Shown here one piece after another: positions 46,485 to 58,093 of a stretch of 64,000 nt of DNA. The notes beneath the pieces are model-generated. The model saw nothing but the letters and a program-made list of their open reading frames with translations, did not search any database and was not told where the DNA came from. Source of the stretch: Tricholoma matsutake (Eukaryota; Basidiomycota; Agaricomycetes; Agaricales; Tricholomataceae); NCBI GenBank assembly GCA_026075535.2, contig AP026538.1, positions 3,844,001 to 3,908,000 on the forward strand, given 5' to 3'. The stretch's first letter is position 1; every line of letters begins with the position of its first letter. Position numbers and translations under genes: made by a program.

Positions 46485-46669
46485 ACCTGGACCTGGCACA
46501 ACCACTACTAAACATGCTAGCATGCCATGATATGAAAATGGCATTACCACCATTCATCCCGACCCTATGCACCCACAACATGGGAAACCATACAAGGGTC
46601 GACAACCTGTTCTGCACTGAGGAACTCATGAACATGATCATTAAATGCAACACAGATGACACAACACAG
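46485..46669 (+). pseudogene. LINE ORF2, part 2: end of the endonuclease domain
   Basis: Continues the endonuclease frame after A2: DLAQPLLNMLACHDMKMALP, TLCTHNMGNHTRVDNLFCTE. Ends at the B4 insertion; the frame continues at 48028 with RPVKTDHYPIITLLD, which carries the conserved SDH/TDH motif of AP endonucleases. Confidence 0.85.
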
Positions 46670-48027
46670 TGATAGGTCCACCTTGTTGTTCAAGCTCGGA
46701 AAACACATCTACAATCGTTGTCAAAGCTCTACGAACCCATACGAACCCCTCCGAAGCTCTACGAACCCCTCCGAAGCCCTACAAACCTCTACAAACCTCT
46801 ACAAAGTCACGAGAATGCTTCGAAACTCTTTGCAACACCTCGAAATTCTTCGTATGCCTTCAGCCGCCATAATACAATTCCCCCGACCTTCGTACAGCTC
46901 AGGATATACACTTGGAACATCGTCGATGGGTTCCAAACCAGTTTCGAGCAATATCGCAACAATATCGGCATTCGAACAAGTCCAATATTTCCTCAACCGA
47001 CTTCGAAAATCATCGAACATTGCAAATCGACATTGGACACTATATCGCTATCCGAATAATCATCGCACACATGCCATATGTATCCCCTACCATTGTCAAA
47101 CAATATCGCACCAATATCGGGCCATGAATGAAGTCCGAAGAATCTTCGAAAATCTTCGAAAAACATTGAACCTCGAAAAACATCGTCAGACACAGTATTT
47201 CCTATTCGAACAATCTTCGGATGCATGCTGGACACATGGGACACTATATTGAGTATATCAAACACATTTCAACCACATGTGCATGCATACAATCCGCTCG
47301 AAGCAGTTTCCAATCTTTTATTCAATTTATAACAAGGACAGTCTGGTTTTAGCTATTCTTTCTTATTATTTCTTCATCATGTGTTATATTCACCCCTTCT
47401 AGGCTCGCTTTATTGTTCTGATATACTTATATTGTCTTTGGCCTTGAGTTTTCCACATGTTTGCCTCATGTTCTCTAGCCTTTTTAGGTAGTTTCTTTAT
47501 TTTATATAAAAAGATGTACTAGATACAAAGAAAAAGAAGAAAGTCGTCGTCTTCCTCCCAGATCACAGTGATTTGAGAGTACAGTTTAGTCTTATTCAGT
47601 CCAAAGTTTGGTGTTTTATGCTAAACTTCCTCAAAATTCCTCAAAATTCCTTGCATTACACTATTTTTGCTCTTGCTTCCCTCAATTAGCCTTTTCTTCA
47701 CTTCTACTACTCGTCTAGTCCCCCGATCTTGCGTCCAAACATATCAGTGCACTCGAAATTCCTCGAAACTTCTTTGAAAAATATTGCGACATCTCGAAAA
47801 TCATTGCAACGTCTCACAAATCATCGCAACCCCTCGAAAATCATCGCAAGTCCTCAAAACACATTCTTTTAGCCTCGAATTGCTTTGACAAGCAGTTGTT
47901 TTATGACTATTTGATGGTTGGTCTGACAGGTGACATCTAGAGGGCCTCGCATCCTTCCTCTGACTTGTGTTATACCATCTGAAGCCATTTTGTGGGTTTT
48001 GTTTGGGTTTCTGGGTTGAGCATCATC
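46670..48027 (+). repeat. Solo LTR of family B (B4)
   Basis: 1358 bp, TGATAGGTCCACC to GAGCATCATC, very close to B2. TATATAAAAAGATG near 47507. Flanks CACAG and AACGG do not form a clean duplication. Confidence 0.85.
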
Positions 48028-51000
48028 AACGGCCAGTCAAAACAGATCATTACCCAATCATCACACTCCTCGACATCCATGCAATGAGAACAGCTTGGGA
48101 ACCCAGACCAAATTTCAGACTAACGGACTGGGGCGAGCTGGTCAAAACTCTGGAAGCAAACCTAGCTAACATCCCCGTGCCCACAGAGATCGAAAACATA
48201 CAAGACTTCAATGTGGCCTTGGATAGGTTGAGTCTCACAATTCAAGACGTGATAGCACAGCACGTCAAAACTACAAAACCAAGCCCGTATTCCAAGAGAT
48301 GGTGGATGACAGAACTGGCCAATGAAAAGAGGACAATGCAATGACTAGGTGGAAAGTCAAAATACCACAGGGCAAATCCACAACACCCCATTCACAAAAA
48401 GTACCGGCAGCAGAAAAACCGATACTTGGAGATGATCCATACAACAAAAGCCAAACACTGGGTGGAATGGCTAGAGGGCCTAGACAAAACGAGCATCTGG
48501 CAGGCAAGTAGATTAGTCACTTCACCGGCTACTGATGCAGGAAAGGCAAAAATCCCAATGATACAAGTCAGAGACCCTATAACGAAGCAGGCAATCAGAG
48601 AAGTCGTAGACAACCAAAGCAAGGGCCAACTTTTCTATGAGACTTTCTTTCTACCCCTGAACCTGGATCTGGAAGCCGCACCTCCAAACTTCCAGTACCC
48701 ACCCCCACAGTGGAACTTCAAGAATATCACAGATGCCCAGGTACACCACGCTATAAAAAAGTTGAAACCTTATAAAGCCAGCAAGAAAGGATCAGCACCA
48801 AATTCTGTCTTAATACACGCTAGAGAACAGCTTGTTCCATTTCTCAGCCCACTTTTCCATGCCACCAACACACTGAAATACTATCCACAGGAATGGGCAT
48901 GCATGGAAACCCTGATCCTCAAAAAGCCTGGCAAACCAGACTACACCATCACATCCGTGGGGCGACCAGTCATATTATTGGACATCGCCAAGCTCCTCAA
49001 CAGCTGCCAGGCAAGGCAGAGGACATGACCACCATGTGCGAGATACATGACATTCTCCCAGCCAACCATTTTGGGGCAAGACCAGGACGTACTACTATGG
49101 ACTCCATTCACCTGCTCACAAAAATGATTAAGGACACATGGCATAAGGGTCAGGTGACCTCAGTCCTATTCCTCAACATCAAAGGGGCCTTTCCCAGTGT
49201 GGACATCAACTGGCTCATCCACAACATGAGGAAATGAGGAATCCCGAGGGAGTATACAGAATGGATGGAGAGATGATTGCAAAATCAGAAAACAGTATTA
49301 TCCTTCGACAACTACCAGACAGACGCATTTGAAGTGCTGAATGGACTGGACCAGGGAGACCCATTCTCAGGCATCTCATACCTAATGCTGACCTACTAAA
49401 AATCCCGGTACTTAAAGCAGGAGAATGGGTACTGCTATTTGTAGACGATGCAGTGGTCATAGTATCTGGCAAAAACTTCAATGAAACACACAACAAACTA
49501 CGGGATATCATGAATCATACAGGGGGGTCTTTGAATGGGCCAAAACACACAAATGTGAGTTTGGAATCGAGAAGTTCCAACTGCTCGACGCAATGAGAAA
49601 ATGAGTCCCCAACCCGATCAACACAAGTGAAAGAATCCCAATGCCAAGACAAGCATTGATGTTAGGTAACCAGCACATCCAGTCAAAGGATATGGCACGA
49701 TTCTTGGGTGTAACAGTGGACAACAAGCTAAACTGGAAAGCACAGTGTGCAACAGCCCTCGCCAAAGGGCAAGACTGGCTCATACAATTTGGGTGATTGG
49801 CCTGCACATCGAAGGGAATGAACGCCAAATACATACAGCAACTATACCTCTCCATTGCAGTCCCTCGTATGCTATACGCAGCTGACATATTTCTTACCCT
49901 GCAGCAGAAAGTGGGCAAAAGAGCAATGTACGAACATGCTAGCCATGCAGCAATCAATAAGCTCGCAACAATCCAGAGACGAGCCACTATTATGATAATG
50001 GGAGCCATGAAGATGACTGCCACAGATGTCATAGAGGTTATGGCCAACCTACTCCCCTTTCACCTACTTGTCAGCAAACACCGACACAGAGCAGCCATGC
50101 GCCTAGCAACCCTCCCAAGATCTCACCCCCTACACAAACCAATCATAAATGCAGCAAACAGACTGGTAAAATGGCACTCAATGCCTCTACACAACCTTAT
50201 GCATAGATATGGAATCCAACCACAGAAGGTGGAAACAGTGGAAGCTGCATGCTTTGTTACGAGATGGAAACCAGGAGTAACTACAGAGGTGATAGCCGAT
50301 ACTGACAGAGCGATAGAAAGTATACAGAACAACAATCCAGATGTCAAAGTCTTCATGGATGGCTCAGGTATGGAGGGTAAAATCGGAGCAGCAGCTGTAT
50401 TATACAGGAATGGGAACCTCAAGACCAAGCTGAGATGTCAGCTCAGCCTGCAATGCCATCACACGGTATATGAGGGAGAGGGAGTAGGTGTCTTATTAGG
50501 AGTCAAACTTATCGCTAATGAGTGGAATGTACGGTCGGCAAACATTTATGTTGACAATCGAGCTGCCATCATGGCTACACAGCTAACGAGGCCATGCCCA
50601 GGGCATTATATCTTTGATGCACTTCACAAGAGCATAGCAGCAATACAGAAGAAGCATCGGGGTATAAAAATCACAATCAAGTGGGCACCAGGTCACAGAG
50701 GAGTCGAGGGTAATGAACAAGCAGATGAGGAGGCAAAGAAAGCGGTCACAGAGGGGAGCAACGAGGCATGCAAACTCCCAAAACTCCTGAGATCGACCCT
50801 GCCACACAGCAAATCCACTATTATATGGACGCACAACGAAAAACTCAAGCGGCATGCACAAAGGGGATGGACAGTCTCGAAATGCTACACCAGGATGATG
50901 AAGATGGATCCCTCAACCCTGTCCCACAAGTATATCGACCTTGTTACGAGGCTCCCAAGAAAGCTAGCTAGCATCCTTGCACAGTTGAGAATGGGACATG

Positions 51001-51290
51001 CACCCTTAGCTAAGCACCTATTTTGCATCAGTAAAATGAACTCACTGATCTGTCCAGCATGCCTACAGAACAACAAAATGGTACAACACCTACTGCTGCA
51101 CTGTCCAGCACACCAAGCAGCAAGACAAACACTGCGAAGCAGCACAGGTGGCAGGAACATTGATGTCACAAAAAGCCTCACATCCAGGAGAACACTACAA
51201 GCCTTGTTTAGATTCCTGGCAGAGACAAGATGGATGCATGACACATTTGGGGAGTTACCGGAAATGGGAGAACACAAGAGAAACGAATGA
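48028..51290 (+). pseudogene. LINE ORF2, part 3: reverse transcriptase, RNase H, C-terminal zinc motif
   Basis: RPVKTDHYP finishes the endonuclease. The RT region (48426-49500) has KKLKPYKASKKGSAPNSVL, FGARPGRTTMDSIHLL, FLNIKGAFPSVDINWL and LLFVDDAVVIVSG; the first catalytic Asp of the A motif is Asn (FLNIKG instead of FLDIKG). A frame change near 49000 and TGAs at 49235 and later break it. From 49797 a long clean frame covers RNase H (VFMDGSGMEGKIGAAAV, YEGEGVGVLLG, YVDNRAAIMAT, APGHRGVEGNEQADEEAK) and the terminal CPACLQNNKMVQHLLLHCPA motif. Confidence 0.85.
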
Positions 51291-51518
51291 GAGGGAAGAT
51301 AGGAAACTGACACAGACACACATCATACCTTACCCTCGGACTCAGCACCACTTAATCTAGCGCCAACGGTGCTTCGAGGACCCCCTGGGTCCCTCCAAGC
51401 AGATGTCTAAGGAAATATTGCATAGCAGAATGTCTCAAAACTACATACTACAGTACATATTTAGTCTCTCACATATGGTACGCCACAACGGAGAATAAAT
51501 GGGAAAAAAAAAAAAAAA
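51291..51518 (+). other. LINE 3' UTR and poly(A) tail
   Basis: Includes TGCTTCGAGGACCCCCTGGG and AATAAATGGG before 15 A residues (51504-51518), then the duplicated TACTAATGAG. Confidence 0.8.
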
Positions 51519-51574
51519 TACTAATGAGAAAAATATAGAAAGGATATCTTGATGGTGCCATATTTCACACAATG

Positions 51575-51692
51575 ATAGTATATGCCATCACTATATATAT
51601 GGTAGGTCACATGACTACACAAGGGTGATTTCCAAACTTGGCTCAAAGTATATAACATCACTATGTTCCATATATGGTAGGTCACATGACTA
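51575..51692. repeat. Left part of a 90-bp tandem repeat
   Basis: Two partial units of the repeat at 53269-53610 (CATCACTATGTTCCATATAT, GGTAGGTCACATGACTA). It is separated from the main array by the TIR element. Confidence 0.7.
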
Positions 51693-53267
51693 CATAGTGT
51701 ATCAAGGTTCAGTCCATTTTTCTGAAAAAGTGAGTAACCAAAACCATTGGTTTGGTTAACGGTTAAGCTGTTTTGAAAATGTTTGAAAATTGTTGTAAAA
51801 CCAGTCTAAACTGGTTACAACTGGTCTTTGTACAGTTGAATTATATACTCTACAGGACACTAAACTAATGTACATAAGATATACAATACATAATTACATT
51901 AACTACAAGGGGAGATGGCATGAGAATGGGTGGGGTTTATATATGTTACTGTAGTTGTACATGTTTGTTCACAGTAAACAAATGCATTGATGCATTTGTT
52001 TGCATCACATGTTGAAGCATTGACGCATTTGTTTATGTCACACATTGACACATTGACACGTTTGTTTGCATCACACATTGACATGTGTGTGTGTTTACAA
52101 CCACCACTCTCATTGACCCATGCTCCCATGCTACCCTCCATCTGCACTCACCACCAATGACATGCACACCATGACCCAAACAAACAAACACAAGTCAGGG
52201 GGCCTGAACAATGCTAGTCGTCATTTGGGCCAGTGTAAGTCTTTCATATTATTATTTGTTGAGTTGTTTCTTTTACTAACTAAATGTTTGTCTTTTAGGT
52301 TCTTGCATCTTTGACTATGACATTGCCCACCCTCCGAATGACACACACAAGCCCTGCACCACCGCTGCGAGCCTCTGCTCGAAGGGTGGCAATGGGCCCT
52401 TTTCTGTCCAGTGATGACCACCACCACCAATGCCACGTCACAGCACCACCACCCTGCCTGCGAGCCACCGCTCGTAGGGAGGTATGGAGATGCTGACAAT
52501 GATGACCAGGAGGGATGATGAATGAGGGGGAACAACCAGCGACGGGGAACAACAAATGATGGGAATGGGAACAACAAACAATGGGAAGGACAAACGATGG
52601 GAAGGACAAATGATGGGAACAACAAATGATGGGGAATGACCGACAACAGAGAATGACCAACGGCGGGTAACCACGATCGGTGGGGAATGACCAATGGCAG
52701 GGGATGACCAATGACAGGGAACGACCAACAATGGGGAACAACAAACAACAGGGAACAGCAAATGGCGGGGAACAACAAATGGTGGGGAGCAACAAATGGT
52801 GGGGAGCAACAAACAATAGGGAACAACAAACAATGGGGAACAACAAACAACAGGGAACAACAAACAATGGGGAACAACAAACAACGGGGAAGGACGAACA
52901 AACAGCAGCAGGACCCCACCCTCGCTACAAACGCGAGAGAGTGGGGCTATTTCTTTTCTTTTTCTTTTTCTTTTTCTTTTTCAAATTTTTATTCCATATG
53001 TAGTTACACCGCACCGCTGTGAGCAACTGCTCGCAGGGTGTTTATGTATTTATTTATTTTGTATACATAAAGTTAGTTGTGCCACAAAAATGGGGGGAAA
53101 ACTGGTCAAAACCAGTTTTTTGGACTATAACCAAACTGATAGGACTGGTTCTAATCAGTTCAGTTACAGCCCAACTGACTTGGGGTGCTGGTCTAGACCA
53201 GTTACAGTTACGGTTAACCCTCTTAGAGGTCAAAAAACTGGACAAGACCAAACCTTAAAACACTATG
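51693..53267. mobile_element. Non-autonomous TIR element inserted in the 90-bp array
   Basis: Ends CATAGTGTATCAAGGTTC...and, on the other strand, CATAGTGTTTTAAGGTTT: inverted repeats of about 20 bp with a few mismatches. Flanks ACTA at 51689-51692 and 53268-53271 form a 4-bp duplication. Subterminal regions carry many ACTGGT/ACCAGT words and a TTAACGGTTAA motif. The inside has CATTGACACATTTG repeats (51970-52090), GGGAACAACAAACAATGG repeats (52500-52900) and a CTCGC/GCGAG hairpin near 52922. There is no transposase; superfamily not assigned. Confidence 0.6.
52500..52905. repeat. GGGAACAACAAACAATGG minisatellite
   Basis: About 20 imperfect 18-20 bp units. Long frames on both strands over it (Gly-Asn-Asn-Lys and Val-Pro-His-Cys-Leu-Leu repeats) are artefacts of the period. 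Confidence 0.8.
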
Positions 53268-53268
53268 A

Positions 53269-53610
53269 CTATGCAAAGGTGATTTCTAAACTCAGCTCAA
53301 GGATCTGGTCAGAATGGTATATAACATCACTATGTTCCATATATGGTAGGTCACATGACTATGCAAAGGTGATCTCTAAACTCAGCTCAAGAATCCAGTC
53401 AGAATGGTATATAATGTCACTATGTTCCATATATGGTAGGTCACATGACTACACAAAAGTGATTTCTAAACTCAGCTCAAAAATCTGGTGAGAATGGTAT
53501 ATAACATCACTATGTTCTATATATAGCCAATCACATCACTATGCAGGGGAGATTTACAAACTCAGCTGAAGAATCTGGTCAGAATGGTATATAACATCAC
53601 TAACATCACT
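53269..53610. repeat. 90-bp tandem repeat, 3.8 units
   Basis: Units start at 53269, 53359, 53449 and 53539 with CTATGCAAAGGTGATTTCTA and contain AGAATGGTATATAACATCAC. Spacing is exactly 90 bp. Divergence between units is about 5-15 percent by eye. Confidence 0.9.
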
Positions 53611-53615
53611 ACTCT

Positions 53616-53692
53616 AAAAAGTCCAAGCAAAGTGAGCAGAGTCCTAGGAAGTCCTAGTGTCTGAGCAGAGTCCGCTTGGACTCAGGGGGGGA
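53616..53692 (+). repeat. 5'-truncated SINE fragment (copy 4)
   Basis: AAAAAGTCCAAGC, GTCCTAGG and TAGTGTCTGAGCAGAGTCC followed by a G run match the 3' part of SINE 3. No tRNA head. Confidence 0.5.
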
Positions 53693-53699
53693 GTGTAAA

Positions 53700-55781
53700 G
53701 TATTGTCTTTTACGTCAAGCAGATCATAGCAATGGAGCAGACAATAACCATGATACCATCCTACTTCGCCCCAAATTCTTCGCAGTTTGGGCCCTAGAAG
53801 CGATCACTGTCAAAGGGGCCAAAAGGGACTTGCTCCGCGAAGTTCAAAGGGGAATTCAAGAGGGAAAGAACAAGGATGTGGTGATGTTGGCGATAAAGGA
53901 GTTGGAAAGGTCACAGGGCAAGACACTGTGAAGTTTGGAATGGGCAAAGAAGGATGGATTATGGAGGTTTCATGATCATATCTATGTTCCGATGATCCCT
54001 GACCTATGACGCAGAATCACCAAACAACACCACGACTCTAAAATCAGGGGGCATGCAGGACACTAAAAAACCCTCGAACTAGTTTCAAGGAGCTACTGGT
54101 GGCCCAACATTGTTAGGGCAACACCCACTATCTGCTAGCTAAGACCATGTGGGTTCTCTCTACAAGAAGGGGGCAGGATCCACACTCGTGATGGGGGAAT
54201 TGATGGTTTTGATGTGAGGGGTTATTAATAGGTGAGTTTGTTGAGATAGGCCTTTCACACCGAAAACATAGGTGGAATACCTAAGAGAACACAACTGGGG
54301 TCCCCTAGGCATATATTTAGGGTTTATATACTATATTACATATATTGTACATTGTTGTTACTGATGCATTTGTACATGCGTGTACATATTGATGCATGCG
54401 AAATAAAATTCTCACACTATCAAAGTGTAGTGTCATTTGGCGTCATGTAGCGTAATTCAACATAATAAATGAAATGAAATTTTATTAGGTAATGGGGTGG
54501 TTTCCTAACAAACATGTCTCGTTATATCAGGCAGGCTTGCAATATGTGTCTTTGGACAAAGGCCCAGAAATGTAAACCATTCGGTGAACTACACCCTCTT
54601 TCAGTACCCAAAGCTCAATGGAACATTGTCAGCATTGATTTTATTGCCAAACGTCCTGATTTGCATGGGTTTGATGCTGCAATGGTTGTAGTGGACTCGG
54701 TGATTAAACAAAGCCATTTCCTACCCACTCACACCACCATCACGGCGCTGGGCTCAGCTCGACTCTACCTCCAAAACATCTGGAAGCTGCATGGCCTCCC
54801 CAAATCAATGTTATCGGATCAAGGACCCCAATTCGTCACTGAATTCATATGCAAATTGTATCATCTGCTGGGCATTACCATTTCAGCATCGACTGCATAT
54901 CACCTGCAGTCAGATGGTCAAACTGAACATGTTAACCAAGAGCTCAAACAGTACATCCAAATTTTTGTGAGTGAACAACAGAATGATTGGGATACACTTT
55001 TGCCCTTGGGTGAATTCATGTACAATAACCATGTCCACTTGTCCATGCAGCACTCCCCATTCTTCCTCGATACCAGGAGACACCCTCAAATCAGTTTCTA
55101 ACCAAATCAACGCCTGTTGAAACTTGAAGCTGTGAACAACTTCACAGATTGGATGTAGACAAAGCATGAGCAGCCCTTTCTAAGTTGAAGGATGACATGG
55201 CGAGGTACTACAACCAACAATGAACCCCGACACCAAAGTTCAAGGTGGGCAAAAAGGTCTTTCTTGATGCTTTGGACATTAGCATGACCAGGTCTTCAAA
55301 AGAATTTGCACATCAATATCTCAGCCCCTACCCAATTGTTTGCCCAGCTGGTTCACATGCGTACCATTTGAAACTACCTCCATCCATGTCATGACTCCAC
55401 CCAGTCTTCCATGTCATCAAACTCATGCCCATTCTGCTAGATCTGATCATAGGCTGACAACCATGCCTGCCACCACCACCCGATATCGTAGGAGGGGAGA
55501 AGAGGCATGAGATTGAAGAAGTGATAGACAGTCAGATGAGGGGAAGGACACTGCAATACCTGGTTAGGTGGAAGGGCTATGGTCACAAAGAAAATTTGTG
55601 ACTTGTAGAAGGTGATCTGGATGCTCCTCAACTAATAGCGGACTTCTACAGAGCCCACCCAAGTGCCCCAAAACATATCAAATGCCCTGCTTTTTGGACC
55701 CATGGGTTTTTGGCCATGACAACAGGTCTGGCCACATCGGGGATCTTTGCATCGGGATGCTGCACCTTGAAGGGGGGGTGA
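53700..55781 (+). pseudogene. pol: Gypsy family C (copy C2) pol 3' half: RNase H end, integrase, chromodomain
   Basis: Starts in the linker after RNase H (LLRPKFFAVWALEAITVKGA), then HDHIYVPMIPDL and the zinc-binding region with SYWWPN. It is split by a solo A LTR and resumes MSRYIRQACNMCLWTKAQKC. The integrase core is intact over 54514-55101: VSIDFIAKRPDLHGFDAAMV, MLSDQGPQFVTEF, SDGQTEHVNQELKQY. A chromodomain-like segment follows near 55500-55670 ([20 protein letters not shown]). Stops and frame changes occur at both ends. It is not contiguous with C1; it could be the missing half of C1 or another copy. Confidence 0.8.
54111..54510 (-). repeat. Solo LTR of family A, TSD AACAT
   Basis: 400 bp, the reverse complement of the A LTR (TGTTAGGGC...GGTTTCCTAACA on the plus strand), flanked by AACAT at 54106-54110 and 54511-54515. 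Removing it restores the C2 integrase frame (YWWPN|MSRYIRQ). Confidence 0.93.
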
Positions 55782-56285
55782 TGTAAGAGGAACACTTGAC
55801 GAGGCTTTATGAACACTACAATTATTCACAAAGTCCCACAAACACCACACGAAGCTCACAAAATGACTCCAAACAACTTCGAAGGTCTTCAAAATACTTC
55901 AGACCACTTTGAACAACTTTGAACCACTAAAAGGGACTTGGGACAACTTTGTACACTATGCCACTTCCCTATGACTCCACCCATACTTCACCGATGTCAT
56001 CAATCACTGTTCTGACCCAGTTAGGGCTAGTGGAGCGACAGAATGATGCACCCCTGGTGGTGCTCACTTCCTTAGTCCTGCTTCTGCATGGAGACTGGAT
56101 TATTTTACTTCGTCACACATTTCTGGGTATATAGACACACCTTTGCAGAAAAACACCTTAGACTTTTCTCTTTGGTTTTCCCTTGCAAGGTGTGTGGCAT
56201 TTTTTATAGTTAGTTTGTCTAACTAATCTTTGGTTTTCCCTTGCAAGTATCGAGCCCAGGCTCTGATTGTGAGGTTGCCCTTACA
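55782..56285 (+). repeat. Gypsy family C 3' LTR (C2)
   Basis: 504 bp from TGTAAGAGGAACAC to GGTTGCCCTTACA, preceded by a purine tract AAGGGGGGGTGA (55770-55781). TATATAG at about 56131. Two copies of CTTTGGTTTTCCCTTGCAAG near the end. Confidence 0.85.
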
Positions 56286-56700
56286 GCCTATATGTATGTT
56301 CCTGAGCAAGTGCCAGAAGGCTGAATGGCAGTCCAGTGGTGGGGTGTAAGTATTTTGAACTGAACACTCTGACAGCCAGTGGCTAACAAGATCTCATAGT
56401 ACAATGCACAACACTATCATCCTACATGGGGTTCGCTCGCATGGGACTAAGCAGCATAACCAGTGTTAACATAATGTGGTGAACTTTGAACTTTGAGCAC
56501 CTGACTAAATTGATGAACTAAATTGATGACTAAGTCTGAGTTTGATTCAAAGTTTATGTGGATTAAGCATTGTTCAAAGGGCTTGATGAGCTTAAGGAGA
56601 TATGGTGCTTAAGCTGACTTATACTTAAGCAAGCTGTGCATCTACATCTAAGGTTACTTAAGCAAACATCCTATGGTGCTTGGAAGAGCCCGTTTTATCT
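56286..56700. other. Plavaka 5' flank with TTAAGC subterminal repeats
   Basis: From about 56365 (CACTCTGACAGCCAGTGG) to 56700. CTTAAG/GCTTAAGC words recur near 56592, 56610, 56628 and 56655, as in the subterminal repeats of CACTA-like elements. The exact terminus is not established. Confidence 0.4.
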
Positions 56701-56731
56701 CTTGGTGTTCCAAGTCCTATAGGCTCTGCTA

Positions 56732-57678
56732 GTGGGGGTGCACTCAGACATAGATGACCAATTTGATCTGATAGGTGGACCAGATCCTGGATGCCAAGAA
56801 TTGGACAACTCTAACCAGGATAAAGAGTTTGATGATTCAGAGAGGGACTCATTAGACCTTGGAGATATGCAAGATCCTGCCATGTCAGATGATCCTCCTG
56901 AACTTGCTCAGGATGAACTCCCTCCAAGTCAACCCCAAGGGCAGGGCACACAGGCTCAAAGTTCTTTAAATCTTGATGAACTTGATGGGATTGCTACCTT
57001 GGACAATCTGAAAATTACTATGGCTTTTATCAAGGCAATTGCATCAGCATCTCTGGATGATGAACATTCAGAGTTGAATCCTTTGACTTTGGAGTGCATT
57101 AGAAATCCTCCAACCTCTATTCCTACTCTTAGTGATAACCCAGGAATGTGTCTTGGATTGGACATATTTCTTTCACTGACTAATGCAGCCAAAGGAACAT
57201 AAACATCAGTTTGCAATGCCATCATCAAAAGATATCCAAAAGATGAAATGCCATCTTACAAACAAGTCAAACAATATGTTTCTGATGGTACTGGAGTATT
57301 CTCTGTTGAACATGATATGTGCATCAACAGCTGTCTTGCATTCACTGGTCCATACAAACATTTACATGTTTGCCCAGAATGTGCAGAAGTGCAATATGAT
57401 ATTATAACCAAGAAAGCCCACCAAGTATTTCGGACAATACTACTTGGGCCCTTGTTGCAAGCTCTCAAGTTAAATGAACAAAGTGCTGAAGCTTACTTTA
57501 TTGTCATATTCTCCAAAGCCAAATTAATGAGCTTCTCAAGAAATATGATGGTGAACTACCTTGGTTGGAGGATATTATGCATGGGCATGCATTTAATGAA
57601 GCTGTGAACAGTGGTCAAATCAAGAAGGATGATCTTGTTCTAATGTTCTCATTTGATGGTGCTCAGCTGTATGCTAAT
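56732..57678 (+). pseudogene. Plavaka-type (CACTA-like) transposase 5' part, truncated
   Basis: An acidic N-terminus (DDQFDLIGGPDPGC, SERDSLDLGDMQDPAM) is followed by SVCNAIIKRYPKDEMPSYKQ, a Cys/His cluster (CINSCLAFTGPYKHLHVCPE), GPLLQALKLNEQSAEA, and after a frame change PWLEDIMHGHAFNEAV and MFSFDGAQLYAN. SFDGAQLY corresponds to the start of the DDE core. A TAA near 57199 and the frame change show decay. The gene is cut at 57678 by Gypsy A3. Confidence 0.75.
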
Positions 57679-58080
57679 TGTTAGGAAACCACCCCATTAC
57701 CTAATAAACTTTCATTTTTATTTTATTATGTCAAATTACGCTACATGATGCCAAATGATGCTACATTTTGATAGCGTGAGAATTTTATTTCGCACACATC
57801 AAAATGTACACGCATGTATGAGTGCGTCGGTAACAACAATGTACAATATATGTAATATAGTATATAAACCCTAAATATATGCCTAGGGGACCCCAGTTGT
57901 GTTCTCTTAGGTATTCCACCTATGTTTTCGGTGTGAAAGGCCTATCTCAACAAACTCATCTATTAATAACCCCTCGCATCAAAACCATCAATTCCCCCAT
58001 CACAAGCGCAGATCCCACCCCCTTCTTGTAGAGAGAACCTGCATGGTCTTAGCTAGCAGATAGTGGGTGTCACCCTAACA
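57679..58080 (+). repeat. A3 5' LTR
   Basis: 402 bp, TGTTAGG...CCTAACA. TATAAA 57863-57868; AGTTGTGTTCT 57895-57905, 32 bp downstream. Confidence 0.92.
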
Positions 58081-58082
58081 GA

Positions 58083-58093
58083 AGAACACAACT
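58083..58093 (+). promoter_or_regulatory. Self-priming primer-binding site of A3
   Basis: AGAACACAACT, complementary to the presumed transcript 5' end in the LTR. Leader 58094-58573 follows, matching A2. Confidence 0.7.

Larger units (their letters stand above)
36330..51518 (+). mobile_element. Full-length LINE (Tad1/I-like), interrupted by Gypsy A2 and solo LTR B4
   Basis: ORF1 with zinc knuckles, ORF2 with APE endonuclease, RT, RNase H and a C-terminal Cys/His motif, and a poly(A) tail (51504-51518). It is flanked by TATTAATGAG (36320-36329) and TACTAATGAG (51519-51528), a 10-bp duplication with one C/T change. After subtracting A2 plus its duplicated site (7653 bp) and B4 (1358 bp), the element is about 6.2 kb, a normal length for this group. 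RNase H and poly(A) together suit the Tad1/I lineage. Confidence 0.85.

Noticed and set aside
52221..53022. Cys/Leu/Pro-rich and Gly/Asn-rich frames of 100-230 codons
   Set aside because: Frames on both strands follow the 18-20 bp minisatellite period inside the TIR element.
53700..56285. C2 as the displaced second half of C1
   Set aside because: Possible, but 42 kb of other sequence lies between and the breakpoints do not match (C1 ends in RT, C2 starts in late RNase H), so contiguity is not supported.
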